64,000 nucleotides of DNA from the NCBI GenBank assembly GCA_000955785.1, contig JYOD01000021.1, forward strand, positions 33,767-97,766. Direction: 5' to 3'. Of this stretch, positions 36,310 through 45,753 are shown in pieces. The stretch comes from Burkholderiaceae bacterium 16 (lineage in GTDB: Bacteria > Pseudomonadota > Gammaproteobacteria > Burkholderiales > Burkholderiaceae). Within the stretch, counting starts at the first letter, position 1; every line of letters starts with the position of its first letter. Position numbers and translations under genes: made by a program. Under the pieces are notes generated by a model. The model did not search any database and had not been told where the DNA came from. It saw only the letters and a list, made by a program, of their open reading frames with translations.

Positions 36310-37341
36310 ATGGAAAGCGTGGATCTCGAAGTCTTGAGAAGTTGTGTCCGCTGGCAGGAGCAGGGACATCGTTGCCTTCTGGTGACGGTGGTCCGTACCT
36401 GGGGCTCGTCGCCGCGACCGGCGGGCGCGATGCTGGCGGTGCGTGACGACGGCCTGGTAGTCGGTTCGGTTTCGGGCGGCTGCATCGAGGACGACATCAT
36501 TGACCGGACGCGCCGCGAAGGCATTCACAACCGCGGCCCTGAGGCGATCAAATACGGCATCAGCGCCGAGGAAGCCCACCGTTTCGGTCTTCCCTGCGGC
36601 GGCACCATCGAACTGGTGGCCGAGCCGGTGTCCTCCGCAAGTGGATTGCGCGAACTGCTAGGCGCGGTGGAAGCCGGCCGGCTGGTGACGCGCACGCTCG
36701 ACATGGCCACCGGCACCGCGACGCTTGGACCTGCCACGGCCACCGACGGCCTGGTGTTCGACGGCAAGTCCTTGTTGACGATCCACGGCCCGCGCTATCG
36801 CATGCTGGTGATCGGGGCCGGGCAGCTCTCGAAATACCTCTGCGAGATCGCCGTCGGACTCGGCTTCGATGTGACGGTGTGCGACCCTCGCGAGGAATAT
36901 ACCGAGACCTGGACCGTCCCTGGCGTTACCATGGTGCGCACCATGCCGGACGACACCGTGGTGGCGATGGCGCTGGACGAACGCTGCGCGGTCATCGCGC
37001 TGACCCACGATCCCAAGCTGGACGACCTGGCACTGATGGAGGCGCTGCGCACCCCGGCCTTCTACGTTGGCGCGCTGGGTTCGCGCCGCAACAACCAGGC
37101 ACGGCGCGAGCGCCTGACGGAATTCGACCTGACCGGCCAGCAGTTGGCGCGGCTACGTGGGCCGGCGGGCATCTATATCGGCAGCCGTACCCCGCCGGAG
37201 ATCGCCATCTCGATTCTGGCCGAGGTGGTGGCCGCCAGGAACGACGTCTCCTTGCCAGATGTCCTGAAGGTGGAAAGGGCAAAGTCAGCGTTGGCTATAC
37301 CAGGAGATCTGCCTCAGCCTGGCGACCTCGTATGTGGCTGA
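36310..37341 (+). CDS. XdhC/CoxI-family molybdenum-cofactor maturation factor
   Basis: This 343-residue protein has the XdhC_CoxI domain at its start (LLVTVVRTWGSSPRPAGAML, then VGSVSGGCIEDDI). A Rossmann domain follows (RMLVIGAGQLSKYLCEIAV), then the GALGSRRNNQARRERL and GIYIGSRTPPEIAISILAEV motifs. XdhC binds sulfurated molybdenum cofactor and inserts it into hydroxylases of the xanthine-dehydrogenase family. Its presence supports the view that the CoxSLM enzyme is functional. The ATG at 36310 follows a GGAAGGA site; the longer frame lacks one. Confidence 0.92.
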   Translation: MESVDLEVLRSCVRWQEQGHRCLLVTVVRTWGSSPRPAGAMLAVRDDGLVVGSVSGGCIEDDIIDRTRREGIHNRGPEAIKYGISAEEAHRFGLPCGGTIELVAEPVSSASGLRELLGAVEAGRLVTRTLDMATGTATLGPATATDGLVFDGKSLLTIHGPRYRMLVIGAGQLSKYLCEIAVGLGFDVTVCDPREEYTETWTVPGVTMVRTMPDDTVVAMALDERCAVIALTHDPKLDDLALMEALRTPAFYVGALGSRRNNQARRERLTEFDLTGQQLARLRGPAGIYIGSRTPPEIAISILAEVVAARNDVSLPDVLKVERAKSALAIPGDLPQPGDLVCG

Positions 37342-37429
37342 GGTCAGCGCCAGGCTGAGTCCAGAGAAAGGAAGAACGCCAGCCTGCCGAGTCAAGTGGT
37401 GGCAGCGGGAGTGTCCGGGCTCCCGTCGC

Positions 37430-40400
37430 TCACTCCGCGGAATACGAAACGACCGTGGAGGCTTCCGGATTCCTGTCGTCCGCATCCGCAGGAACCCTGA
37501 TCCGGAACCAGATGGCGTACATCGCTGGCAGGAACACCAGCGTCAGGACCGTGCCGGCGAAGGTGCCGCCGATCAGCGTGTAGGCCAACGTTCCCCAGAA
37601 CACCGAATGCGTCAGCGGGATGAAGGCAAAGATCGCCGCCAGCGCGGTCAGGATCACTGGCCGGGCACGTTGCACCGTCGCTTCGACGACAGCGTCGAAC
37701 GGCGCCAGTCCATCGCTCTTGTTTTGCTGGATCTGCATGATCAGGATCAGCGTATTGCGCATCAGGATGCCAGACAACGCGATCAGGCCGACCAGGGCAT
37801 TGATGCCGAACGGTTGCTGGAACAGCAGCAAGGTTGGCACCACCCCGATCAGTCCCAGCGGGCTGGTGGCAAACACCATGACCATGGCCGAGATCGAGCG
37901 CACCTGCAGGATGATGATCAACAGGGTCAAGGCAAGCATGATCGGGAACAACGGCAGCAGTGCCTGGGTGGCCTTGTCCGCTTCCTCGATGGCGCCGGCC
38001 TGCTCGATCCGGTAGCCGGCCGGCAGTTTGGCGATGATTGGCTCCAGTTGCTCCTGGATGGCCGCTGACACATCGGGCGGCTGCAGCCCCTCGGCGATGT
38101 CGCCGCGCACCGTGATGGTCGGCGCGCGGTCACGCCGGCGCAGGATCGGATCTTCCATGCGCACATCGACAGTGCCTACCTGAGAGAGCGGGACACGCTG
38201 TCCCGCAGCGCCGATCAACGTGAAGCCGGCGATCTTCTCCGGGTCCAGGCGTATGTCGCCTGCGGCACGCGCGAGGACCTGCACCGAGCGAATGTCTTCA
38301 CGGACTTCGGTGACGGGCAAGCCGCTGAGCAGGAACTGGAGTTGCTGCGCGACCCCGCTGGAAGTCAGGCCGACCGCCTGCAGCCGATCCTGCTGCAGCG
38401 TAAAGTGCAGGGCGGGTGTGCGCTGTCCCCAATCGGTATTGACGGTTCGCATCAGCGGGCTGGTGTCCATCACCCGTCGCACGTCCGCCGCAATCGCACG
38501 CAGCCTGTCCGGGTCCGGCCCCGCGACACGGAATGCCACCGGGAACGGCGAGTACGGGCCGAACACCAGCTGGTTGACACGCACGCGGGCCTCCGGTGCC
38601 AGTCCGTCGACGATGGCCTTGCGCAGCCGGAACTTCAGGGCCTCGCGTTCGTCCTGGTTCTCTGTCCGCACGACAATCTTCGCAAAGGAAGGGTCCGGCA
38701 GCTCGGGCGACATGGCAAGGTAGAAGCGCGGCGCGCCCTGGCCGATGTAGGCCGTCACGATCTTCGCCTCCGCCTGCCTGGCAAGCCAGGCCTCGACCTT
38801 GGCCGCGGCGGCGCTGGTCTGGCCGATGGAAGCGCCATAAGGCATCTGGACTTCGACCAGCACCTCGGGGCGGTCGGAAGTTGGGAAGAATTGCTTCTTC
38901 ACCATGCCCATGCCAAGCACGGCCACCGCGAAGCCGCCCACCACGACGCCGGCGACGATCCACTTGCGCTGGATCACGCGCCCCAGCAGGCGGCGGAAGC
39001 GGTTGTAGTTCGGGCTGCCATAGATCGCATCATGGCCGCCTTCGGCCTTGCTGATCTCCGGTAGCAGCTTGACACCCAGGTAAGGCGTGAAGGCGACGGC
39101 GACGAGCCAGGATGCGATCAGTGCGATGCCCACGATCCAGAACATGTTGCTGGTGTATTCGCCGGCGGTGGAACGGGCAAAGCCATTGGGCATGAAGCCG
39201 ATCGCGGTCACCAGGGTGCCGGACAGCATCGGCGCGGCGGTGTGGCTCCAGGCATAGGCGGATGCGGCAATGCGGCTGTAGCCTTCCTCCATCTTCACCA
39301 CCATCATTTCGATGGCGATGATGGCGTCGTCCACCAGCAGGCCCAGCGCCAGGATCAGCGCTCCCAGGGTGATGCGGTCGAAGTTCTTGCCGGTGGCGGC
39401 CATGAGGACGAACACGGCGGCCAGCGTCAGCGGCACGGCCGCCGCGACGACGATGCCCACGCGCCAGCCCATGCTCAGGAAACTCACCACCAGGACCACG
39501 AGGAGGGCGACGAAGAACTTGACCATGAACTCATCGACCGACGAACTGATGTTGACGGACTGATCGGTCACCTTGGTCAGGCTCATGCCCAGTGGCAGTT
39601 CGGCATTGATGGCCGCGACTTCCGTATCCAGCGCCTTGCCCAGATCCAGGCCGTTCCAGCCGTCGCGCATCACGATGCCCAGCAGCAGCACGGGTTCGCG
39701 GTTATTGCGGATCTGGAATGTCGCGGGGTCCTCGTACCCTCGCTCAACCGTGGCGACATCCGACAGCTTCAGGGTCCGTCCCTGCGCCACCACCGGCGTG
39801 TCACGGATTTTCTGGAGCTTGTCGAAGGCGCCGTCGAGGCGAATGAACACCTGGGGACCCGCGGTGTCGATCGACCCGGCGGGCGTGAGGGCGTTTTGGC
39901 CGTTGAGGGCCGCGAAGATGTCCTGCGGGGAGACACCCAGCGTGGCCAGGCGGTCATGGGAAAAGGCCACGAAGATGCGTTCGGACTGTTCCCCGATGAT
40001 GTTCACCTTCTTCACGCCCGGCACGTGCAGCAGGCGCTGACGCTGTGTTTCGGCGTCGCGGACCAGCAGCCGCTGTGGCTCGCCTTTGGCCTTCAACGCG
40101 AACAGGGCGAAGGTCACGTCCGAATACTCGTCGTTCACGATGGGGCCGATGACACCGGCAGGCAGATTGCCCGCCTCGTCCCTGATTTTCTTGCGGGCCT
40201 GGTAGAACTCTTCCTGGACCTCGGAAGGCGGTGTGCTGTCGAGCAGGGTCACTGTGGTGAAAGCCAGACCGGGCCGGGTGTAGGTTTCCGTGCGGTCGTA
40301 CCAGCGCAGCTCCTGCATGCGCTTTTCCAGCCGTTCCGCCACCTGGTCCTGCATCTCCTGCGCCGTGGCTCCCGGCCAGGCGGTGATGACGGTCATGGTC

Positions 40401-40537
40401 TTCACCGTAAAGGCGGGATCTTCCGCCCGGCCCAGCTGGAAGAAGGCGATAACGCCCGCCAGCGACACCAGGATGATCAGGAACAGCGTGACCGATCGTT
40501 CACGGACAGCGAGTGCAGAAAGGTTGAAGCCACTCAT
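37430..40537 (-). CDS. RND-family efflux permease (AcrB/MexF-like)
   Basis: The 1035-residue inner-membrane pump has the RND topology: one N-terminal membrane helix (SVTLFLIILVSLAGVIAFFQ), a large periplasmic loop, a helix cluster around residues 330-490, a second loop and a final cluster. The motif GALILALGLLVDDAIIAIEM carries the Asp pair that relays protons. The short loop sequences place it nearer the multidrug HAE-like group than the heavy-metal group. It overlaps the adaptor gene by four bases. Confidence 0.93.
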   Translation of the reverse strand: MSGFNLSALAVRERSVTLFLIILVSLAGVIAFFQLGRAEDPAFTVKTMTVITAWPGATAQEMQDQVAERLEKRMQELRWYDRTETYTRPGLAFTTVTLLDSTPPSEVQEEFYQARKKIRDEAGNLPAGVIGPIVNDEYSDVTFALFALKAKGEPQRLLVRDAETQRQRLLHVPGVKKVNIIGEQSERIFVAFSHDRLATLGVSPQDIFAALNGQNALTPAGSIDTAGPQVFIRLDGAFDKLQKIRDTPVVAQGRTLKLSDVATVERGYEDPATFQIRNNREPVLLLGIVMRDGWNGLDLGKALDTEVAAINAELPLGMSLTKVTDQSVNISSSVDEFMVKFFVALLVVLVVSFLSMGWRVGIVVAAAVPLTLAAVFVLMAATGKNFDRITLGALILALGLLVDDAIIAIEMMVVKMEEGYSRIAASAYAWSHTAAPMLSGTLVTAIGFMPNGFARSTAGEYTSNMFWIVGIALIASWLVAVAFTPYLGVKLLPEISKAEGGHDAIYGSPNYNRFRRLLGRVIQRKWIVAGVVVGGFAVAVLGMGMVKKQFFPTSDRPEVLVEVQMPYGASIGQTSAAAAKVEAWLARQAEAKIVTAYIGQGAPRFYLAMSPELPDPSFAKIVVRTENQDEREALKFRLRKAIVDGLAPEARVRVNQLVFGPYSPFPVAFRVAGPDPDRLRAIAADVRRVMDTSPLMRTVNTDWGQRTPALHFTLQQDRLQAVGLTSSGVAQQLQFLLSGLPVTEVREDIRSVQVLARAAGDIRLDPEKIAGFTLIGAAGQRVPLSQVGTVDVRMEDPILRRRDRAPTITVRGDIAEGLQPPDVSAAIQEQLEPIIAKLPAGYRIEQAGAIEEADKATQALLPLFPIMLALTLLIIILQVRSISAMVMVFATSPLGLIGVVPTLLLFQQPFGINALVGLIALSGILMRNTLILIMQIQQNKSDGLAPFDAVVEATVQRARPVILTALAAIFAFIPLTHSVFWGTLAYTLIGGTFAGTVLTLVFLPAMYAIWFRIRVPADADDRNPEASTVVSYSAE

Positions 40538-41670
40538 TGCTGCACTCCCTGACCAGAAACCGGACCCGATCCGCTTCCGCTTCCGCTTTTGTTTGCCGCG
40601 ATCCGTACCTGCTCGCCTTCGCGCAGGAGATGGGCGCCGAGGGCAACGATCCGGTCCCCGATCCTGAGCTCACCCGCGACCCGCGCGGCATCGTCATCCA
40701 GGCTGTGAATCTTCACCGGGCGCCAGGTGACGCGATTGAGCTTGCCCTCAAGCACCCACACGCCCGGGCCTTTACCCGGATCGAAGAGCGCGCCGATCGG
40801 CACCTGCAGATCGGCTTGCGCCGATGCGCGGCCTTCCGGGATCTGGATGGTGACGGTCGCGCCGAGCGGGGCGTCGGCCAGCGCGCCCTCCAGTACGTAC
40901 CTCGCTTCGTACGTGCGGGTGAGCCGGTCCGCCGAATCCGAAAGCTGCCTGAGTCTGGCCGCTACGGTCATCGTGTCTTTGCCGTAAAGCGTGGCCTGTC
41001 CGACCGAACCCACGGCAGGGCGCAAGGTTTCCGGCAGGTGAACGATGGCTTCGCGCCGGCCGGCATGCGCTACGCGTACCACGACCTGGCCGGCATTGAC
41101 CACTTGTCCGGCATCGGCCAGCGTCTCCACGACAACGCCGTCGGCGTCAGCGAGCAAGACCGCGTAGCCGGTCGCATTCCTTGCCACATCAGCCTGGGCT
41201 TCTGCTGCGTTGAGCTGCGCCCTGGCTGATTCCGCCGCCGCCTTGATCTGGTCATAGGCCGAGGCCGATACGGCGCCGGACGGCACCAGATCGCGATACC
41301 TGGCCTCATCCTCCGCAGTTTGCCTGGCCCGTGCCCTGGCGGCCACGACCGCCTCCTGCTGCGCGTGCGCCGCCAGCTTCAGGTCGTTCGGGTCGATGCG
41401 CATGAGCGGCTGACCGCGCTTGACGGTCTGGCCCGCATCGACCAGACGCTCCAGCACTTTTCCCGAGACACGAAAGCCCAGATCACCCTGGACCCGGGCG
41501 GCAACGGTTCCCGTGAAGGCCCGCGACGCGGCGGATGGGCTTTGAACAACTCCAACTCTGACCAGCGGAGCCTGCGTGCGCGGATCGGGCTGCGCTTTCT
41601 CGCCGCACGCGGCGAGTACAAAGGGCACCAGGCAGGCGGTGGCGGATAAGGCAATTCGGCGCGGAAGCAT
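40534..41670 (-). CDS. RND efflux periplasmic adaptor (membrane fusion protein), lipoprotein
   Basis: The 378-residue adaptor starts MLPRRIALSATACLVPFVLA-AC, a lipoprotein signal with the lipobox cysteine at about residue 21. The lipoyl and alpha-hairpin domains follow (VDAGQTVKRGQPLMRIDPND, then Ala-rich coiled coil), and the beta-barrel region comes after. It links the pump with the outer-membrane channel. A TetR gene and a divergent NodT-type channel gene lie upstream. A TGTGAC-N14-GTCACA element precedes the start by about 40 bases. Confidence 0.93.
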   Translation of the reverse strand: MLPRRIALSATACLVPFVLAACGEKAQPDPRTQAPLVRVGVVQSPSAASRAFTGTVAARVQGDLGFRVSGKVLERLVDAGQTVKRGQPLMRIDPNDLKLAAHAQQEAVVAARARARQTAEDEARYRDLVPSGAVSASAYDQIKAAAESARAQLNAAEAQADVARNATGYAVLLADADGVVVETLADAGQVVNAGQVVVRVAHAGRREAIVHLPETLRPAVGSVGQATLYGKDTMTVAARLRQLSDSADRLTRTYEARYVLEGALADAPLGATVTIQIPEGRASAQADLQVPIGALFDPGKGPGVWVLEGKLNRVTWRPVKIHSLDDDAARVAGELRIGDRIVALGAHLLREGEQVRIAANKSGSGSGSGPVSGQGVQQ

Positions 41671-41710
41671 ACGGTCCTCTCATGCAAGACAGGACCTGTA
41701 GTATTGTATC

Positions 41711-41736
41711 TGTGACCAATTTAGTCAATAGTCACA
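41711..41736. promoter_or_regulatory. Operator-like inverted repeat TGTGAC-N14-GTCACA
   Basis: Six-base arms in perfect inverted symmetry, 41 bases before the adaptor gene start. The same arrangement with the same spacing is found at 42405-42430, before the channel gene. Likely binding site of the TetR protein encoded between them. Confidence 0.6.
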
Positions 41737-41749
41737 AAGCGAGGGCTTC

Positions 41750-42367
41750 TTAAGGCGCGAGACTGCGCAGTATCAGACTGGAAAGCTGCACATGGGCTTC
41801 CGCTGCAAGATTGAGGTTGTGCTGTAGCAGCAGGGGATCGATGTAAGGACGCATGACCAGGTAGATGCCGTTGGCCGTCTCGTCCAGCGGTGTCTTGCGC
41901 TCGAACTCGCCGGACTTGCGCCCCGCCAGGACAATCTGCACCACGTTTTGCCTGATGTGGTCCTCATAGGCGCGAACAGGCTGCCAGCGCTCCTGGGCCG
42001 CCGCCGAAGCAATGGCGTAGAGCTTGCGGTCCTGGAAAAACAGGCGGGTGCCTGCCTCCACCAGTACCTTGAACAGGCGGCGCAACCGCTCGGAAGCTGT
42101 CGGGAGTTCCGTAATGGCCGCATCGACCTCGTCCGTGATGGCGCTCAGGCAGTTAGCGCAGATCACTTCGCCGATGGCCTGCTTGGAATCGAAGAACTTG
42201 TAGATGTACGCCTTGGAAAAGCCGATCGCCTTGGCCAAGTCGGAAACCGTGGTCTTCTCATAGCCATAGAGGCTGAAGTGCTCGGTAGCCGCCTCCACGA
42301 TCTGGGAGCGGACATTGTGGTCGGCAGGCCCCCGCGAGGAATGGGCAATGGGTGTGGTTTCGGTCAT
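41750..42367 (-). CDS. TetR-family repressor of the RND efflux genes
   Basis: A 205-residue TetR protein with the helix-turn-helix LYGYEKTTVSDLAKAIGFSK and AYIYKFFDSKQAIGEVICAN (about 36-72), and a C-terminal ligand domain. It sits between the adaptor-pump genes (same strand) and the NodT channel gene (opposite strand). Matching inverted repeats lie on both sides of it. Relief by a pumped compound would raise all three components. Confidence 0.9.
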   Translation of the reverse strand: MTETTPIAHSSRGPADHNVRSQIVEAATEHFSLYGYEKTTVSDLAKAIGFSKAYIYKFFDSKQAIGEVICANCLSAITDEVDAAITELPTASERLRRLFKVLVEAGTRLFFQDRKLYAIASAAAQERWQPVRAYEDHIRQNVVQIVLAGRKSGEFERKTPLDETANGIYLVMRPYIDPLLLQHNLNLAAEAHVQLSSLILRSLAP

Positions 42368-42404
42368 GCGGTCAGATTACTGCGTCGAACGCATATTGAC
42401 AACT

Positions 42405-42430
42405 AGTGACTAATTTATAATATAGTCACA
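42405..42430. promoter_or_regulatory. Operator-like inverted repeat AGTGAC-N14-GTCACA
   Basis: Same pattern and 20-base arm spacing as 41711-41736, with one mismatch at the outer base. It overlaps an AT-rich TTATAATATA stretch that looks like a -10 region, between the TetR and NodT gene starts. Binding here would block both promoters. Confidence 0.6.
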
Positions 42431-42453
42431 CCTCCTTTTGCTTTCAGGCTGCC

Positions 42454-43948
42454 ATGACGCCCATGCTCTCCCATCGCTTTCTTACCCTTCTGCTGAGCGT
42501 CAGCAGGTTGTGCCGTCGGCCTGGACTACAGAAAGCCGGACGCCCCCCTCCCTGCTCGCTACTTGGGCCAGCCCGGGCTTGAACAGAGGCAGGCGTCATC
42601 CCCGGCAGATCTCGCCGCGTGGTGGGAGGGATTCGGCGATCCGCTGCTGACCCGCTTGGTGTCGTTGGCATTGGATCAGAACCCGGACCTGGCGCAGGCG
42701 TCAGCGCGCGTCGCCCAGGCGCGCGCCGGGCTCGGCCTGGCCAATGCGGCCTTGCTGCCTTCGGCCAGCGCCAGCGCGCAGGCCGCAAGAACGTATCAGT
42801 CGATCGAGACCCCTCTCGGGCAGCTGCTCGATGCAACGCCTGGCTTTGACCGGTATGGCAACAGCTATGAGGCAAACCTTGGCGCCACCTGGGAACTGGA
42901 CGTATTCGGGGGCCTGCGCCGCGGGCGGGAAGCCGCGCTGGCTGAGTACCAGGCATCGGAAGCAGGCGCAACTGCGACTCGTCTGGCTGTGGCCGCGCAA
43001 ACCGCAGACCTCTATATCAGCGTGCGCGGCCTGCAGTCCCGCCTTGCCATCGCCAGGCAGCAAGTCCAAACGCAACAGAAGCTGGTCTCGACGGTCAACC
43101 TTCTCTACAGCAAAGGACTTGCGGCGAAACTGGAAGTACGACAGGCCGAAGGCGCGCTCGCCGAGGTTCGCGCTACCGTCCCGGTGCTTGAGGCGGGACT
43201 CGATGCCGCGCTGAATGCGCTGGACGTAATGCTGGGTGTTCCGCCCGGCACGTATCGCACCGAACTGGCCGACACCAAAGCGATTCCCGTCGCACCACAG
43301 CTCGCCGGCACGGGGTCGCCCGTGGATCTGCTGCGGCGCAGGCCCGATCTCATCGTCGCGGAGCGCCGCCTGGCAGCAGCCAATGCACGCATCGGTGTAG
43401 CCATTGCGGAGTACTACCCCAAATTCTCCCTCAGTGCCTTGCTGGGCAGCGCCACATCAGTAGCGAGCGGAAACCTCTTTTCTGCCGGTGCGAGCCAGTC
43501 GGCCGGCGTACTGGGCTTGCGCTGGCGCCTGTTCGATTTCGGCCGCATCGATGCACAGATCGACCTGGCTCGAGGCCAAGAAGCAGAAGCCCTGGCGGCA
43601 TACCGTCAGGCTGTGCTGCGCGCGACCGAGGATGTCGAAAATGCCTTCTCCGCGCTGATCAAGCGCGAAGACCAGGCCGGCACGTTGGCGCAAGGCGAAA
43701 CATCACTTACCCAAGCGAGAAACGCCTCATTTTCCGCTTACCAGAAAGGCGTTGTCCGCCTGATCGAGGTCCTGCATGCCGACGAGCGCCTTCTGCGGAC
43801 GTCCGATGCAAGGACACAGGCACAGACCGAATCAGCCCGCGCTGCCGTAGCAGCGTTCAAGGCGCTCGGCGGCGGGTGGAAGCCGGTTAATGCCTCAAAC
43901 CTGCAGCACAGCGCTGTTACTTCGACGGTTGCACCGCTGCCGCAATGA
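42454..43948 (+). pseudogene. NodT-family outer-membrane efflux lipoprotein, frameshift inside the signal peptide
   Basis: The mature protein is intact and open from 42563 or earlier to 43948: an outer-membrane factor with SLALDQNPDLAQASARVAQA, LGATWELDVFGGLRRGREAA and the second repeat ERRLAAANARIGVAIAEYYP. Its lipobox ASAG-CAVGLDYRKPDAPLPA is in this frame. The hydrophobic start MTPMLSHRFLTLLL (ATG 42454) is one frame off. One extra A near 42496 explains the shift; removing it restores LTLLLASAGC. Without repair the channel would lack its export signal. Sequencing error is possible. Confidence 0.8.
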
Positions 43949-44535
43949 TGGCATCTGCCACCTGCCTCTGCCGCGACAACTGCGGCACGTGGCGCGTCGG
44001 CAGTTTCACGACGTGGGCGGCAGATCACTGCCGAATACGGCTTCGACCGCGCTGCATGGGGTTCCGTGCTGGGCTACTTTGGGTATGGCTATATGTTCGG
44101 CGCGCTGATCGGCGGCGCGCTCGCGGACCGCCTCGGCGCGAAGCGGGTATGGGTGATTGCGGGGATCGCATGGTCACTGTTCGCGATCGGCATGATCTGG
44201 GCCGGCGATATCGGCATTGCCCTCTTCGGCGGCTCGGCGCTGAACGGCTTTGCCATGGTCCGCATCCTGCTCGGCTTTTCGGAGGGCCCGGCGTACTCGA
44301 TCATCAACAAGACCATGTCGGCATGGGCGCCGCCCCGCGACTTCGCCGTGTCGATAGGCTTGTTGAGCACGCCGCTGGGTGCGCTCCTCACCGCGCCGGT
44401 CGCGGTCGGCCTGCTGCTCTTACTGACAGCTTGCGATCCATGTACGTGGTTCTGGGCGGGCTGGGACTCGTACTGATCTGCCTCTTCGCCCGCCTCTATA
44501 CCAACCGCCGGTGTTGGTCCCCGGGTAGAAGCTGA
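43949..44535 (+). pseudogene. MFS transporter fragment (helices 2-6), truncated and frameshifted
   Basis: The frame encodes ITAEYGFDRAAWGSVLGYFG, YGYMFGALIGGALADRLGAK, later LLGFSEGPAYSIINKTMSAW and GLLSTPLGALLTAPVAVGLL. This is the N-terminal half of an MFS transporter of the ACS-like group. The normal first helix is replaced by unrelated Ala-rich sequence right after the NodT stop. A shift near 44427 moves the continuation SLRSMYVVLGGLGLVLICLF to the next frame. The C-terminal half is absent and the IS6 element begins at 44663. A non-functional remnant. Confidence 0.75.
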
Positions 44536-44662
44536 GCCAGGCGCTATCGTTGCCGCTGAATGACCAAAGGGCGCTGGTTCCGCAGACCGAAGACACGGCC
44601 ACGAGTTGCTTCGCCCCAGGTCGACGGCTACGACATCAACCTCGATATTGACTTCTCCACGA

Positions 44663-45491
44663 GGCACTGTCAACGTGCCGGTACTGACGCGAAACAGTGG
44701 CGGGCATGACCCCTGCTCAGAAAGCAGTTGACGGATTTTGGGTGACTTCGGTGAAGTCGAGCCATGCCGCGAACCGAACTGCAAGATGTTTGCGGTAGAC
44801 GGAGGCGCGCAGCAAATGTCGCTTGAGGGCGAAGTGCTGCCGAATCGGACCGAAGCTCGAGAGGAACGACTGGGTGCGCTTGCGATCGCGAAACCCACGC
44901 ATCCGACGCTCGCGTTCACGTGTGGGCTGGTGGCTGTTCTCGGCCCGATTGTTCAAGCGTGCAGCGGCTTTGACGAACACGTGGTTGACGTTCGCCAGTT
45001 CCGGGATGTCGGCCTTGGCGGCCGGGTAGCTGCGCAATTGGTCGGTGACGATCTTGCGAGGTACGGGACAGGAACGAAGCACGCGTAGGAAGAAGCGCTT
45101 GGCTGCGGTCTTGTCGCGCCGCTTCTGCAACAGGATGTCCAGTTCCGCGCCGTGCTCATCGACCGCCCGCCACAACAGATAGGCTCGCCGCGCAGCGTCA
45201 CGAACATCTCATCGAGATGCCAGGTGCTGCCTGGCTTGCGCCGTGCGACCTTCACGCGATGGGCATAGCCGGCGCCAAACTTGTCACACCAGCGGCGAAT
45301 GGTCTCGTAGGTTACGACCACACCGCGTTCGAACAGCAGTTCCTCGATGTCGCGCAGGCTCAGGTTGAAGCGAAAATACCAGCGCACCGCGTGGCTGATG
45401 ACCGCGGCAGGAAACCGGTGGCCGTGATAGAGCGATTTCGTTCTCGTCATCGCGTCATTTTACGCGACCGCCGCGTCAACGTGACAGAACC
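44663..45491 (-). mobile_element. IS6-family insertion sequence, 829 bp
   Basis: An 829-base element holds one transposase gene. The ends read GGCACTGTCA inward from 44663 and GGTTCTGTCA inward from 45491 (other strand), matching at 8 of 10 positions, in keeping with short IS6-family inverted repeats. The size is typical (IS26 is 820 bp). The 8-base flanks CTCCACGA and TTCCAAAC differ, so there is no target duplication. Both flanks are broken, unrelated genes, so a deletion next to the element or recombination between two copies probably occurred. Confidence 0.75.
44717..45450 (-). pseudogene. IS6-family transposase with single-base frameshift
   Basis: The N-terminal frame has the zinc-finger/HTH and RNase H start of IS6 transposases: MTRTKSLYHGHRFPAAVISH, FNLSLRDIEELLFERGVVVT and WHLDEMFVTLRGEP with the first catalytic Asp. 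The second frame continues LLWRAVDEHGAELDILLQKR, IVTDQLRSYPAAK with the second Asp, and NRAENSHQPTRERERRMRGF with the Glu. One C is missing where GEPY becomes GEPI (near 45181). All DDE residues survive, so repair of one base would give a full 245-residue enzyme. Confidence 0.85.
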
Positions 45492-45668
45492 TTCCAAACC
45501 TATCGCTTCGTGGTGGAACAGGATTTGCGCGACGGCACGCTGGTGGAAGTCCTGCAGGACTTCGGTGGCAGCACGCGCCCGTTCGTCCTGCATTATCCGC
45601 ACGCCCGGCACGTATCGCATCGGGTGCGCGCATGCGTGGACTTCCTGGTGGAGAAGTTTGCCCCGTAA
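45492..45668 (+). pseudogene. C-terminal fragment of a LysR-type regulator
   Basis: This starts exactly at the outer base of the IS right end. The frame reads TYRFVVEQDLRDGTLVEVLQ, DFGGSTRPFVLHYPHARHVS, then VRACVDFLVEKFAP and stop. This is the effector-domain tail of a LysR protein. The rest of the gene is missing, removed together with the DNA on the other side of the element. Confidence 0.75.
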
Positions 45669-45753
45669 CGGCGGGGCGTCTCGCGTGTATTGCTCCAGGC
45701 GCGGATCGTCTTCCTCGTGACAGGTCGGCCTGGGTGTCGCTGTTCCTGTCGAC

